Source of the DNA: Metallyticus violacea
Taxonomy: Eukaryota; Arthropoda; Insecta; Mantodea; Metallyticidae
DNA length: 64,000 bases
Direction: 5' to 3'
Assembly (NCBI GenBank): GCA_030762175.1
Contig: CM060846.1
Coordinates: forward strand, 240,757,012-240,821,011
Numbering within the stretch: position 1 is the stretch's first letter; every line of letters starts with the position of its first letter. Both the position numbers and the translations under genes were made by a program. Positions 23,709 through 35,045 of this stretch are shown piece after piece. The notes under the pieces were generated by a model. That model had not been told where the DNA came from. It saw only the letters and a program-made list of their open reading frames with translations, and did no database searches.

Positions 23709-24290
23709 TTTTGGCTCCAGTAAACAAATGTAGTTTAAAAAACCTCCTAAAAACGAACACAAAAGACAAAATTCCTCCAGAAAAACAATCAGGCATTTAT
23801 GAAATTGCTTGCAAAGATTGCAATATGAAATATATAGGCAAAACAAAAAGAAATATCTCCATACGGTTTAAGGAACACATGAGACATGTAAAATATAAAC
23901 ACATGGAAAAATCAGCAGTGGCAGACCATTTCTGGCAAAAGAACCACGAATTCCAAAAGGTACCAAAACTCTTAAAAGCTCTTCAAAAACCAATAGAATT
24001 GACAGTGTGGGAAAATATATTCATAAATAAAAACAAAGAAAAATTGGTTAATTTTGATCTCCCAAACAATAGCAACCTTATCACAAAGTTCATAAAATCT
24101 ACGGAGCAACATCTGAATACCACGCGGGGAAGCAGACATTGGGATCATGCTGACGATGAAGGCAACCGCCTTTGAAACATGTCCAAGTAAGTGGAACTAA
24201 ATTAGTGAAATTTGAGTGATTTCCTCAATTATAATTTGTTATGTTATACTATATTTCAATGTGAAAATTCCCGCAATTAAAAAAAAAAAA
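23709..24290 (+). pseudogene. Penelope-like GIY-YIG endonuclease, long open copy
   Basis: The open frame 23660-24175 (171 codons) begins in antisense LINE sequence; the element's own sequence starts near residue 17 (LAPVNKCSLKNLLK). SGIYEIACKDCNMKYIGKTK lies at about residues 44-63, then RFKEHMRHVKY, KSAVADHFWQKNHEF and WENIFINKNKEKLVNF. This keeps the GIY-YIG and CCHH residues and is the best-preserved endonuclease in the window. The RT portion is absent. The stop codon lies inside the hammerhead motif at 24150-24183. The apparent start codon belongs to the chimeric junction and is not the element's own. Confidence 0.85.
24135..24200 (+). ncRNA. Hammerhead ribozyme motif overlapping the endonuclease stop
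   Basis: CTGACGA at 24150-24156, extra T, stem II GAAGGC (24158-24163) with GCCTTT (24168-24173) across AACC, GAAAC at 24174-24178, then ATGTC ending 24183. Stem I is weak. The stop at 24173-24175 falls within the motif. Confidence 0.65.
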
Positions 24291-24529
24291 AAAATCAAAA
24301 TTATATGTTTTGTCCATCTGAAAAATCTACCACATTTAAAAATGTAGTGGTATGATTTAAAAATGTATTAAGTTGTGTTCAATATGAAACGCCTTGATTG
24401 TTCCGGCTCTGATTCTTTTGCTTAATTATATATTTTTGTTTTAACATTAATAGTAATTCTATAAACAATGACAAAGCTGACAGGGTTTTAAATAAAGTAT
24501 TTATGGTGTTTCTGCCCTTAAATTTTGAT

Positions 24530-24730
24530 TTATTATTATTTAAATGGCATTTAATGTCCATTTTTACCAATGTGGCATCACAGGTAGTAGACACTGAGGA
24601 TATATCAGATCTGTGTAAACTTTGGAACATGGCCTTTGATGATAACTGAGAAAAAAACTGGAAAAATTCTCAGACAGGAAGATGAACCTGGCAGGATTTG
24701 AACCTCAGGCCTCCTGTTTACAACTGCATT
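24530..24730 (-). mobile_element. SINE-I copy, internally deleted
   Basis: Tail and body at the left (GGCATTTAATGTCC), head at the right with GGATTTGAACCTC near 24695. Part of the body is missing. Confidence 0.75.
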
Positions 24731-25119
24731 CAGGATTTGATGGTCTATTATTTACTATTGGACACTGTTTCAGCAGAATACATAATATCCTAAGAACCTA
24801 TCCTCATTGGAAATGAAAACTTGACTGAAACTAAAAACTTAAGTACTGCAAAAATAACATAAAAACAAACAAATAAATAAACTTTCTAAGAATAAGATTC
24901 TTTATTATTTTGCATTGATACGGGCATATTATGTAAATTTTTATATGAAATATTTTCTAGTTTTACTTGATGCTTATAGCAGAATAGAACATAGTGCATC
25001 CTTTATTGTAACCCATAACCATTTCTGAAGGCAAAACCATATCTGAAAGGTCAATAGTACATTAAAATAAGAAATGATAATTAAGTAAAAGCAAAAGAAG
25101 ATCAATCCTAGACATTTAC

Positions 25120-25372
25120 CTGTATGCTTTTTGGGTTGTGGCCGCTGAATTGGTCTGATTTCTGAAGCTGCTGGAACACTGTTTTCTGCTACACTTGTAG
25201 CAGGTGCACTTCCTTTCTTTGGACTTCCTCCCTCAGTACTCAACTGCTCATATGGTATTTGCTGTGCTTCTGTTAATTTCCGCGGAGATCTGCAAGTTTC
25301 CTCCTCAGCAGGAGGCAAACTCTGAGATTCTGGTGTCAAACGCAATGGCACAGGATGCAAGATTTTTGGATC
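25120..25372 (-). CDS. Reps: Reps exon D: DPKILHPVPLRLTP segment
   Basis: A 253-bp exon with acceptor TTCTTATTAG and donor ATACAG|GTAAAT. It encodes DPKILHPVPLRLTPESQSLP, an acidic and basic middle part (ETCRSPRKLTEAQQIPYEQL), then SEIRPIQRPQPKKHT. The I-R-P-I-Q-R-P-Q-P-K-K string strongly recalls the corresponding part of REPS1 and is probably a proline-rich binding segment. It ends after one base of an Ala codon (G|CT) that exon E completes. No stop or frameshift is present. The bases read past the donor have no coding role. Confidence 0.88.
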
Positions 25373-25454
25373 CTAATAAGAATTCAATTTTTATAATCTA
25401 TACAAATTTATAAGCATACTGATGTTACAAACTCAACTTAACATATGCACATAC

Positions 25455-25547
25455 CTGTTCAACTGCTGACTTGTGAAAATCAAAATTTACAGGCTTAGGA
25501 CCCGGAGATGACATAGAACTAGTGGGCGAATCAACAAATTTTGTCCA
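25455..25547 (-). CDS. Reps: Reps exon C: WTKFVDSP segment
   Basis: A 93-bp, 31-codon exon in phase 0 at both ends. The acceptor is CTTTTTCAG and the donor is GAACAG|GTATGT. It encodes WTKFVDSPTSSMSSPGPKPV and continues to SAVEQ. A W-T-K-F-x-D-S-P-T-S segment after a Ser/Pro linker is also found in vertebrate REPS proteins, which supports the family call independently of the EH domain. Only 82 bp separate it from exon D, against 17.8 kb of repeat-filled intron upstream. Confidence 0.88.
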
Positions 25548-26007
25548 CTGAAAAAGAAGTAACTGTATTAGCAAAAGTTATGCCACTAATCACCCATATA
25601 TGTTTTATTCTCTATCCTCCATTTGATTGACTCATGGAGATTGTCTGAGCTGCTCTATCTTTTGCACCTCCTACTGCCACACAATGCTGATATAACTTTC
25701 TTTATCTGTATAGATTATCAGGACATAAATATTGCATCCTAGTCATTCACATTAACTTTGAGTAATACTTCTCTCACCCATATATTATTTATGCTCTAGC
25801 CTCCATTTAATTTCACATTTAACTCTTAAGTAGTCTCATGGGAGTCACAACAATCCACCAGTTTATATAGTTAATGATATTTCTTTGATGAAGGTGAAAA
25901 TGATCTATCTCACAATACCTTCCTAGAATTTGTAACCCGGCCATGGTTACTGATGATTGAGCAGATGTTTTTACTTGCTATTTTGTTTGTCTTTGGGTCA
26001 GCTTGAC

Positions 26008-26022
26008 CCCCCCCCCCCCCCA
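26008..26022. repeat. Poly-C tract followed by short (CA)n
   Basis: Fourteen or so C residues followed by CACACACA, in the Reps intron between exons B and C. Confidence 0.9.
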
Positions 26023-26169
26023 CACACACAAATAGTAGCATAATTCTGTGTGGATTGCCACTTATTCAGTGTGAAGACAATTTATTAATTTATAAGATGA
26101 CACTTGACATCAATGAGCTTTCTCAATTATTTTTAAAATTGCAAATGTTATTTTAGTTTAAAGTATACT

Positions 26170-27450
26170 TAATATTTCATATTATTTACTTTTAACAGGA
26201 GTAAGACATATGTAACTTGATTTTGGCAGCTTATCATGTCTGTGGACAAGAGACAAAACATCTTTTAAAACTTTTTGAAGAAGTGGAAAGTGAAAATTTC
26301 TGGTAGTGATAATGGGCTGAAAACTTGGATATTTCAGATGAAATTCTCAAAATGAACAGAGTGATACATTAGATGACAAAGACAGTGAAAGGAATAGTGA
26401 GTTCTTCATGGGGAGGAATAAAACCACTAAGGAATGAAAAATACACCTTTGAGAACAAAGAGAACTTGTCCAGAGAACATTATGATTCATCATCCAGGGT
26501 CAATTGGAAGTGCCAAAACTGTTAAATCTCCTTTCAATTCTATTTTATAAATTATATAATGTTGAGGCATATAGTGAACAGCACTAATTTATGCATTCTT
26601 AAGATATCTAGAAATTTTGAGAGGGAGCATAATGCAAATGTAACTAATGAAATGGAATTAAGAGCATATATAGGACTATTGGTGATAGCTGGTGTTCTAC
26701 AATTGGGTAATACAAATTTACAAGATCTATGAGAACAACAATACCTATGGACTTAGACATGACATTTTCTCCTCTACAATGAATCTTCAATGTTTTCCTT
26801 TTTTATCATGTACAAACATTTAATGTCAACAACCATGAAGAAAGAAGAGCAATTGATAAATTAGCTGCCTTCCAGTAACTTTTTGATATATTTGCCACTA
26901 ACTGTGAGCCATATTACACCACAGGAGAAATTACTACTATAGAAGAGCAGCTGGCTCCATTTAGGGGCAAATGCCATTTCTTCAATACCTGCCAAATATG
27001 GGATTAAAATTTTCACTGGAACTGATTCCAAATTTTCTTCACAAGCCCAATAGAAGTGTACCTTGGCAAGAAACCTGAGGGGCTCCCATTCTAACTCCAA
27101 ACAGGATGTCCTTTTGCACCTCATGAGACCTACTCATGAAACAGACAGAAACACGATTACCGATAATTCTCTCTTTTCTAGCACACTCCTGTGCAAAGAA
27201 CTATTAAAATTAAAAAATCCTTATTTTGGAAATGTGAAAAAGAATAGGAGAAATACCTCCAGAACCATCAGATATAAAGAGCAGAGAAGCAAACAGTTCT
27301 ATATTTGCATTTCAAGGAGAGATGACCTTGATCTTGTATGTTTCCAGAAAGAAATAAATGTTTTGGCTGTATAAATCATACATCATGAAGAAGAATTTCA
27401 TCAATCAACAGCCCAGCTTAAAAAGCCTACTTTTTACCTGCTTTAATTGC
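26170..27450 (+). pseudogene. piggyBac-type transposase relic
   Basis: Read across frames the plus strand gives MELRAYIGLLVIAGVLQLGN at 26650-26705, then a DEQL-like site decayed to EEQLAPF-G near 26935, AKYGIKIFTGTDSKF near 26990 and a C-terminal region with NPYFGNVKKNRRN at 27220-27250. The ELRAYIGLL-x-x-AGV start and the KYGIKI block are piggyBac hallmarks. Many stops are present. No terminal TTAA repeats were identified. It is diverged from the relics at 4600 and 32440. Confidence 0.75.
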
Positions 27451-27744
27451 TCTCTAAGAGTGGTGTTGGTTATTTATCAAATGTATGAATCAAATTCAGC
27501 AGTGAAGTGATGCAGAAGATGGCCACTGGCATTGTTCTTTAGAATAATTAACATTGCAGTTATAAAGTTCAGGTTATTTTCACATATAATAACCCTCAAA
27601 CCACAATGAAAAGGAGATATTTCTTGAGAGAGATTGAATGTGAACTTGTAAAAATAGCAATAACAAAGAGAGCTAAAGACATTCATATTCCAAGGTTTAT
27701 TTGAGCTAGAGTGCTTAAATAGCAAGGAATAATAACTGATGGTA

Positions 27745-28075
27745 ACACCTCAGTCTTATGGTGGATAGCATTGCTGACTGCTGGCTGGGAGGTCCACGTT
27801 CAGCTCCTTTTACCTGTTTAGGAATTTTCTAAGTTAGGGATATCTGAAACGGGATCCACTGAGCCTCTTGAGGATAATTGGGAAGCTGGCTGATGAAGAT
27901 ATGGTGTTTTTCTATCTAGGAGCTCCATGAAAGGCGTGTATCAGGTGCCAATATGCTCATCATATGCCCCCTGCAATACTGCTTTCTATCAATGAAGTCA
28001 TAAGATGGCAGTAGAGGAAGCAGAGGTTGTTGCTGCAGCCTAAGGCTCACCCCGGGCTGTGACACCAATTAAAAG
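27745..28075 (+). mobile_element. SINE-II copy
   Basis: tRNA-like head GGATAGCATTGCTGACTGCT with a B-box-like CCACGTTCAGCTCC near 27795. The body and a 3' end ATTAAAAGAAGAAG follow at 28070. A reverse copy lies at 50650-50970 and shares GGTGAGCC/GGCTCACC, the CAGACC/GATCC block and the head. Confidence 0.75.
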
Positions 28076-28079
28076 AAGA

Positions 28080-29066
28080 AGAATCCCACACAAGTTAGAT
28101 GCAGTGTTTGTCCAAGAAATAAAGTCAATAAAAGCAGTAATTTTGTGTTGCATACATAAAAGTAATGTGTAGATCACATTTGAAAACCATTTGTGTAGAA
28201 TGCCTTGAGGACATGCAAAACAATTAATAATTAACAATTAATATGAAGCATCATGATTCAGATGTAAAACTTCATTATTATATGGAGTTCATGTCATAAA
28301 CACATTATATGACATTTAATTTAGAAGTAGTATATGTTTTCATTAAGCTGCATATCATTAATAGTAATTTTGAGATATATTTTGTTTTCTGTGCTATATA
28401 TATGTATATCATTCAGATTAAATAATACTTCCTGTTTTTCATTTGATATTTGTGTATTATGTAAGACATGGTAAACCAATGAATAAAGAACAGACAACAA
28501 ATAATGCATTTTAATCATTAAATGGAGTAATAATTACATGATTATGTCAAAAACAGTTATGCAACTCCTTAAGTATTAACCTAATATATGCATATGATAT
28601 GATATTTATATCTCCATATTGGTTGTTCAGATAAGAGATGTGAGCAAAACTTTAGTATACATTACTACCTGAAATTTTCAATTCAGTTTGTGTTTATTGT
28701 CACAACTCTCACAAAAATAAAGATTTATTTGGTGAAATCTGGAAAATAATTCAATGGCTTGCCCTAACGATTTCTATAACATACATATTCCTTGAAAATA
28801 AGACAGAAGCAAAAAATTATTGTAACCAACAACACCTTGAGATATTTTTGCCTTAAAACAGCTGCATTGGCAGCATTTCCAACTTTAAAGTAACAAATAA
28901 GTGCAATAGCAGTAAAACAGTGTTATGTTATTTTGCTCACATTTAGGTTTTGGCTAAATTACTAGCTTAGTATACTGGTAGAGCGTGAAGTAAACAGTAA
29001 CATTCTAGATCCATAATTTCCCATGTATTCTAATCATAAACTTTTATTAATTTATTGCATGTACAC
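28080..29066. other. AT-rich intron sequence without recognised content
   Basis: Nothing recognisable on either strand; short frames only. Confidence 0.4.
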
Positions 29067-29078
29067 AATCATAATTTT

Positions 29079-29295
29079 TTTAAAAATTATATATGGAACT
29101 AAACACAGTGAAGCTAATCAATTTGATTTAATTTTTTGTCATCAAAACACTCTTAATGCTTCACTTACTTGTCATAAAATGTGGTACATGTTTCGAAGAC
29201 CGAGGATGAAGACGAACGTCTTCGAAACATGTACCACATTTTATGACAAGTAAGTGAAGCATTAAGAGTGTTTTGATGACAAAAAATTAAATCAA
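29079..29295 (-). mobile_element. Palindromic hammerhead-related element 2 (perfect 79-bp arms)
   Basis: Arms 29122-29200 and 29218-29296 are identical inverted copies around a 17-base loop. The 12-bp duplication AATCATAATTTT flanks the element (29067-29078 and 29296-29307). The tail CTTCACTGTGTTT lies on the left, so the element points to the minus strand. The centre carries GGATGAAGACG...GTCTTCGAAACATGTACC, a hammerhead with a damaged CUGANGA box. Confidence 0.9.
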
Positions 29296-29654
29296 AATCA
29301 TAATTTTATTTCACTAACCTATTACAGTAGTTGCTCAAAGGGCTGTCCTTCGGCATTCACATATTCCCGTCATTTTTTATGAAATTTGTATTCACAAGTA
29401 AAAGTACTTCCTTTGTAGTCCTTCTAATTCTGCTCTTATATTGTCTTTCAGTTCATCTGCAGTGTGTGGGTTACTTCTATACATTCTATTTTTTAGGGTT
29501 GCGTATAAATAATCATCACATGTTGTAAGATCTGGGGAACTTGCAGGCCTTAACTCTTTGGAAATAATTCTGCTTTCAAAAACCTCCCTTATAGCCTCCA
29601 AAGAATCCAGAATCTTGTTGAAAATATGAATATTGTCTCTCATGATCAGTTAAT

Positions 29655-29955
29655 AGTTTAACTACCACCAATCCCAAGGATTTGGCAATATGGGAAAATA
29701 TTTCTATTTTAAAAAATAAACATAGAGTGATGAATTTTGACATTCCACCAATGGACTTCCTGTTCCGTTATCTAATGGAACCATCAGATGCCACTACGTC
29801 ACCTGTTAGAGTTAGTCAGTTTGCAGCTGAAGATGAGAGCAAATGCTCTTGAAACATGTTCTGAAGAATTAATCAGTTAGTGAAGTTTTAGTGTCACCTA
29901 ATATTGACTCATTTGTATATGTAACAACTTCACTGTTACTAACTTCTTTTAAGAT
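29655..29955 (+). mobile_element. 5'-truncated Penelope-like fragment with hammerhead
   Basis: The end of a Penelope endonuclease can be read (AIWENI-like, then VMNFDIPPMDFLF) and is followed by a hammerhead motif. A tail AACTTCACTGTTACTAAC resembles the 3' ends of the short elements. It interrupts the ITm transposase relic. Confidence 0.7.
29815..29880 (+). ncRNA. Hammerhead ribozyme motif
   Basis: CTGAAGA at 29827-29833, extra T, stem II GAGAGC (29835-29840) with GCTCTT (29845-29850) across AAAT, GAAAC at 29851-29855, ATGTT to 29860 (NUH = GUU). Stem I starts CAG/CTG next to the core, with more pairs beyond. Stem III is again ACATGT. Confidence 0.72.
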
Positions 29956-30449
29956 TACAAATGAAACCTTGCTTCATTAGAAAAAATGATAAATAATGCC
30001 AACATATGATAAATATTGTCAGGATCAACAATACCATCATAAAGGTTCTGTAAAGCCCAATTATAGAGATTTACTTGACTTTAGTTGTATTCCAGTCATA
30101 ATTGTTGGTCTAGAGTAACTCAGTACGGTTTCAATTTTAAAAGTTTGGTAGCTCTAAGGCTTGTGCTACACAATATAAAGATTTATTAGGAGAACGTTCA
30201 AGTGATGTTCCAATACCATCCTACTTTTTATCTGTTAGAACCCAATGTTTAGGCCTACAAACTTTAGAGTTCAGCAAATGCATTTCTTTAAATCTATTGA
30301 CAAGGTCCCTAACTGTACTTCTATGCCAGGGAATCTATCATCTACAAATTGCCTACACACTTGTCATCGTGAATTTGTTTTGATGTATCATACATAAATA
30401 TTCATTGTTGTAGAGCAAATTTTTCAGCCAGCATTTTAAATATCTAAAT

Positions 30450-31550
30450 TAACTAATTTAATGCACACACAGCACATGCACTTTAAATGTAATTTGAAAG
30501 AAGTATACAAGCCAACACTACCTTTAACACTTCAAACTGTACATAGCAACAACTGATAACATAGCACCTGTGCAAACATGTATTCTATTTCCAACACCTC
30601 AACTTGTACTAAGCAGTGACCTGAAAACATGGGCTATTACAGCAATGAAGGAAAATTATGCATCTAGAGTGCAGCTGTTTACTTTGAGCTTTATGGTTTC
30701 ATCTCACCTGCTTTCTTGGATCAAGCATAGCTCAAATTCTTCATAGTTTTCATACAAAAATTTTCCAACTACCATATATTTATTAAAAATTATCTTTTTT
30801 TAGACATAGTTTTTAAATCCCCTGTTTAAAGTTCATATTATGTTGATGATTATAATTTGTAAAACATAGTCATTAATTTAAGAGATTTTTGCACACATGA
30901 ACCTTTGGTAATGAAATATAAAATGATGATAACATTGCTAATTATAAAGACAAATATTTTTCAGATGTGTGCTCCAAGGAAAATGAGTATAGAAGTAAGA
31001 AATGAAATAACTTCACACTTAGAAGTAGCTTGATATCTGTCTTCTACGCCATTAGTACTATCACACAGACAGCACTCTTAAATCAAAGTAGTACAGTTTA
31101 CTTCTCACTTCCCCACACAACAATAGATGACATAATTAGCAAAATTTGAATGTTATAAATACAATCCAGCAAATTATCATTATGTTGAGGTTTTCTTGAT
31201 GAAATATCAAAATAATAAGAGCAATCAGCCATTGTTTTCTGTGGAAGGTTAGTCAAATAGAATATGTCCTATCAGATTTAATATCAACTTAAAATGTATT
31301 AAATTGCCAACAATAAAAACTAATGCATTTGCATTTTTTAAAAAAAGTGCAAAAACCGCAACAAAGAAAAAAAAAATAAAAAGTTACCTAAGTAACAAAG
31401 CATTAAAAGAATTAATGCATTTCAGAGCATATAGCCTAATAATGAATGTGTAAATTTATGTTAGTTGATTTATAAAATAATAAAATTAAATTGTTTTCAT
31501 CAAGATTAATAAAAAGTTACATGCCTTAAATAAAAATATCCTAATTATGT
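30450..31550. other. Intron sequence without recognised content
   Basis: AT-rich sequence in the Reps intron between exons B and C, with no domain, palindrome or known repeat that I can see. Confidence 0.4.
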
Positions 31551-32439
31551 ATCCTTTAACCCATAACCGATGGGCATTTACACCCCACACTGACTGTTCC
31601 CAGATACCCAATAAACAGATCTAGGTATTTAAATGGTCTTCAATTTAAATTTCTACACGAACAAACCTTTATATTTTGCTTATCTTTTTTTCATATTTTA
31701 ATGAAACAAAATCTGAATTAAAGGAAATTAAATGCAGTATGAGCCAACTACAACAAGTATTACTATATTTATTTTCAAAATGGGAAGAAAAAAAAAACTG
31801 AGTGTATATTGCAAGTTGGATTACAATTTGGAAACCTAAAACAGTTCTCTACTTTTTTGTCCCGAATGCTACTACCATTCAACACTCATATTTATAAGCA
31901 TTGCAAGCTCTTAGCTAATAAAAACCGAAATATTTGACATAACATGAAACAGCTGAGCACACACATAGAGAGTAAGTTTTTATATACAACACATGTGTGT
32001 GGCTGTAGACGAAGTGCTTGAATCATATGATTTCTTTTGCATGACACAATAAGCTTATGAGTAGTTGGAAGCTTTCACGGCCAGAGTCAGACTTATAACT
32101 AGAAGTTTCTTCCGGGCTTGGATGCTTAGGTTGAATGTTCAGGTCAGGTATACAATTTTTAGCTGCTGAGATAGATAAATTAGCAACCTGATACTGGAAT
32201 CTGTTCTTGGCACCACATGTTTTGGTTTGTTTATTCGGAATATTTTTGTTTCAGCTAAATTCTAATGAGACAAGGTTCACTTCACAATGAATTACAAAGT
32301 TACAAACTTGTTCAAACCATGGTTTCAATTAATGAGACAGGGTTATGGATTCCAAAAACCATTGCGGCATAAAAAGACATAATTTTTTAAGTACAACCTG
32401 TGGTGTACAACCTCATACACAGCTCACAATTAATAGTCA

Positions 32440-33232
32440 ACCATATGATTTTTTTACCAAGTTTTTGCTATAGATTTATTAGCTTTCATAATTACTGAAA
32501 CAAATGTATATGAGCATAAAGTGCACAAAGATCTGATTTCAAAAGGCAAATACATTCAAATCATATTGGATTGCCAAAATATAGGCTCTAAAGAGAGAGG
32601 AAGTGTAAGTGTGTCAGCTCCCACCTTTGATTTACATTGCTTGGCATAACAGAAGAGTAGTTACTGTTTTATCTAATTGCAGATCCAAAATTTCGATGCA
32701 TGGTACAGGAAAGCTAAGAGCAAAAATTAATACGACAATTTTCAAGCCTGATATTATACATGAATATAATATGCATATGGGTGGTGTTGATTTAGTGAAT
32801 CAGGTATTGCAGGCATATCCCTCCTTACGTAAAACTGTAAAATGGTACAAAAAACTATTTTTTTTACATGTTGGATATCATCATACACAATTGCTTGATA
32901 ATTTGGAGAGTCAAAACCCATAAAAAACAAGACATAAGTGGATTTTGCTTATCAATTTCTTGCAGCCTAATAGCAAGCTACCAAATTCAGAGGCCAATAC
33001 ACAAAGGGGGTAAAAATACCAAAACTCTTGCCACCCTCAAATTAATGGAAAAACATTTTCCCAAAAGGATACCATTTACAGAAAAAAGTTGCATCCATTT
33101 TGGAAATGTGTGGTATGCTGCAAAAGGGACACATGCAAGGAAACCAACATGATTTGTGGTGAATGCTGGGATGTGCCCTTATGTCACTACCCATGCTTCA
33201 AAGTGTATCATTTAAAATGTAACTTTTAAAGG
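32440..33232 (+). pseudogene. piggyBac-type transposase, deleted and frameshifted
   Basis: The N-terminal part is IITETNVYEHKVHKDLISKGK near 32490-32555. Most of the catalytic core is absent. The C-terminal part follows: WHNRRVVTVLS, then KPDIIHEYNMHMGGVDLVNQ and KTVKWYKKLFFLHVGYH (32650-32870). After a shift come KHFPKRIPFTEK and, in another frame, HPFWKCVVCCKRDTCKETNM and ICGECWDVPLCHYPCFKVYH. The Y-x-x-x-MGGVD box and the Cys/His-rich C-terminal finger are diagnostic of piggyBac transposases. The finger is almost intact (about 33075-33232), ending at TAA. Confidence 0.85.
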
Positions 33233-33396
33233 CAAGGTTAATCTATTTTATAGAATTTAATTCATTTTATTACTTAAAGAAATATTGAAATAATTTCGGG
33301 TTGAAAGTCATTCCTTTTGCAGTGCTTCCTGGATGTGTATACATGTCCATATTGCTCGGGCCCATTTTACTGTGAATGTCTATACACATCCATATC

Positions 33397-33669
33397 AACC
33401 GCCACGGGTGGCCGAGGTCGTTAAGGCACGGACTTGTGAGCGGGAGGTCTGCGGTTCGAATCCCGCCAGGACCGTCCTCCCTGACTGGGGTTTTTTCCAG
33501 GTTTTCCTCAGTCTTCATAACTGGCAAATGCCGGGGAGGTACCAAAAAAAAAATCCCTTTCCCAATTTATCATTTCATCTCATGTATCATCAGTGTTCAT
33601 CGCCTGTGGTGCCTCAGTAGTAAAAACGGGCGTTAAACACTAAAAAAAAAACACAAAAAAAAAAAACAA
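33397..33669 (+). mobile_element. SINE-I reference copy, full length, with tRNA-like Pol III promoter
   Basis: The head GGTGGCCGAGGTCGTTAAGG (A box) and GCGGTTCGAATCCCGCC (B box) resemble a tRNA of the Leu/Ser type. A conserved body follows, with a poly-A tail. The duplication ACATCCATATC flanks it at 33386-33396 and 33670-33680. It is inserted near the right end of a piggyBac element and is the least decayed SINE in the window. Confidence 0.93.
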
Positions 33670-33999
33670 ACATCCATATCTGGGAAGAGGTTAAACAAAA
33701 TACAAAAAGTGTAAAAATGGTAGAGCATATTTGGGTGGATGTGAGGGGATGTTCACGTAAGAGCTTTGAAATGATAAATGTTAGGTCTGCAATGTATCTA
33801 TAGTATTTAACTATTAAATGCAAATTTAAATGTGTGATGAACTATATTAACAAAATTTCATTTAAAAACGACAACTGATTATTATTAAGTGTTATCAAAA
33901 TCAGTCCCTGATGTTGAAAGTCAAGGATTGGAAACATGAAATTAGCTAAACAACACATAGCAACACCCAAGGTTCAGTTTAACTTCATTGCAGTTTGTT

Positions 34000-34050
34000 T
34001 GTTTATTTTTAATGGTGCTTAGTGACCATTTTTACTACTGAGGCACACAG
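34000..34050 (-). mobile_element. SINE-I 3' tail fragment
   Basis: Only the A/T tail and the first body block (AATGGTGCTTAGTGACCATTTTTACTACTGAGGC in part) remain. Confidence 0.6.
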
Positions 34051-34752
34051 ACAGTCTGCAGTTTGTTGATTGTGCATAAATGCCCTGGTGCAGTATGGAT
34101 ATGTGAGGATACAAGGACAAGCCATGACAAACAGGAATCTACATCTAATGGCACAATCCCTACATAATTTTCATCACTGAGGGATATAACATACCTCTGG
34201 GCACTTGTCTGAACACCCACATGAACAACCTTCACTTCCTCCAAATTATGTATACTCATTTTCCAGATGCCCTATATGCTAAATAATTATTTATTTTAAA
34301 ATTTGTTAAAATAAAAGCAAAGCTCACATTCAACATTTCACTTTTCAAAACAGCATAAAACAAATGCCAGAAATGCTCTAACTAATATTCCAAAACAGAA
34401 ATAGCAACCTGCTTTGATAAATACAGATAAAACTTTTCACTTTTCACAATGGCATATAGTTTACTAATGGAAAACATTAACATAAAACTCTACAATGATT
34501 CTCAATAATATTACAATTTGGAGAAGTGGCTCTCATTCCAGTTGGAATATGCAATATGCACCATTAACATTATTTCCAAAAAGTGGTCTTCAAGCATTAT
34601 ATTTCATACAGCCCATAAGTAACTGCAACTCTTGTTTTACTTTGGTACTCTACATCACCCAAGTCTTTCTCCAAATAGTGTACATTACAGTGTATGTGAT
34701 TAGCATGATTAGCAGTATGGATAACAGAGGAAAATGACTTCAGAATGACGTA

Positions 34753-35045
34753 ATTTTTTTTTTAAAAATAGCGTTTAATGCCCATTTTTACTACTGAGGC
34801 ACCATAGGTGGTGGACACTGGTGATACATGGAATGAAATGATATATTGGGAAAGATTTTTTTTTAAAGAAGGAAACATTCCAGGCCTAAGTTTATGGTAA
34901 CTCCCCATCATTTGCCAATTATCAGGACTGAGAAAAACTGAGAAAAACTTGGAAAAACCTCCGTCAGTCAGGATAGTCCTGGCAGGATTTGAACCCCAGA
35001 CCTCCCGCTCAGAGTCTGCATCCTTAACAGCCTAAGCCACCCTGG
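34753..35045 (-). mobile_element. SINE-I copy, full length
   Basis: Complete tail, body and head in minus orientation, with GGATTTGAACCCC as B-box complement near 34985. TCAGAATGAC at about 34740 and TCAGAATCAC at about 35046 look like a slightly mutated target duplication. Confidence 0.9.

Larger units (their letters stand above)
29380..30440 (-). pseudogene. ITm (mariner-like) DDE transposase relic
   Basis: Minus strand, N to C: a helix-turn-helix remnant at 30240-30440, TSLERSPNKSL-like and TKLLKLKPYRV-like sequences at 30100-30190, DGIVDPDNIYH and SNEARFHL at 29960-30060. A Penelope fragment intervenes, then REVFESRIISKELRPASSPD and LTTCDDYLYATLKNRMYRSN at 29430-29590. The SPDLT-x-CD-x-x-L-x-x-LK pattern is the third catalytic box of IS630-Tc1-mariner transposases. 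About 130 residues between the two halves are missing, replaced by the insertion at 29655-29955. Confidence 0.75.
31556..33694 (+). mobile_element. piggyBac-family transposon, internally deleted, with TTAA ends
   Basis: The left boundary is TTAACCCATAACCG at 31556. The right boundary is GAAGAGGTTAA ending 33694; its complement also begins TTAACC. Both ends carry a TTCCCAGATA block, near 31597 and (as complement) near 33680. Inside is a transposase relic (32440-33232) and a younger SINE-I (33397-33669). The boundaries are inferred from TTAA and weak end similarity, so they could be a few bases off. Confidence 0.6.

Noticed and set aside
29023..29307. Long perfect hairpin as a possible miRNA precursor or terminator
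   Set aside because: The 79-bp arms, target duplication and three relatives in the window identify it as a mobile element.
33396..33470. Genuine tRNA gene
   Set aside because: Box A and B are good, but the acceptor stem does not close and the sequence continues into a conserved SINE body with poly-A and a target duplication.
33270..33636. Open frames on both strands around the SINE
   Set aside because: They run through the tRNA-like SINE-I head and body and have no independent support.
34035..34259. 75-codon minus-strand frame as a Reps exon
   Set aside because: It begins in a SINE-I tail fragment, has no similarity to Reps, and no phase-compatible splice sites were evident.
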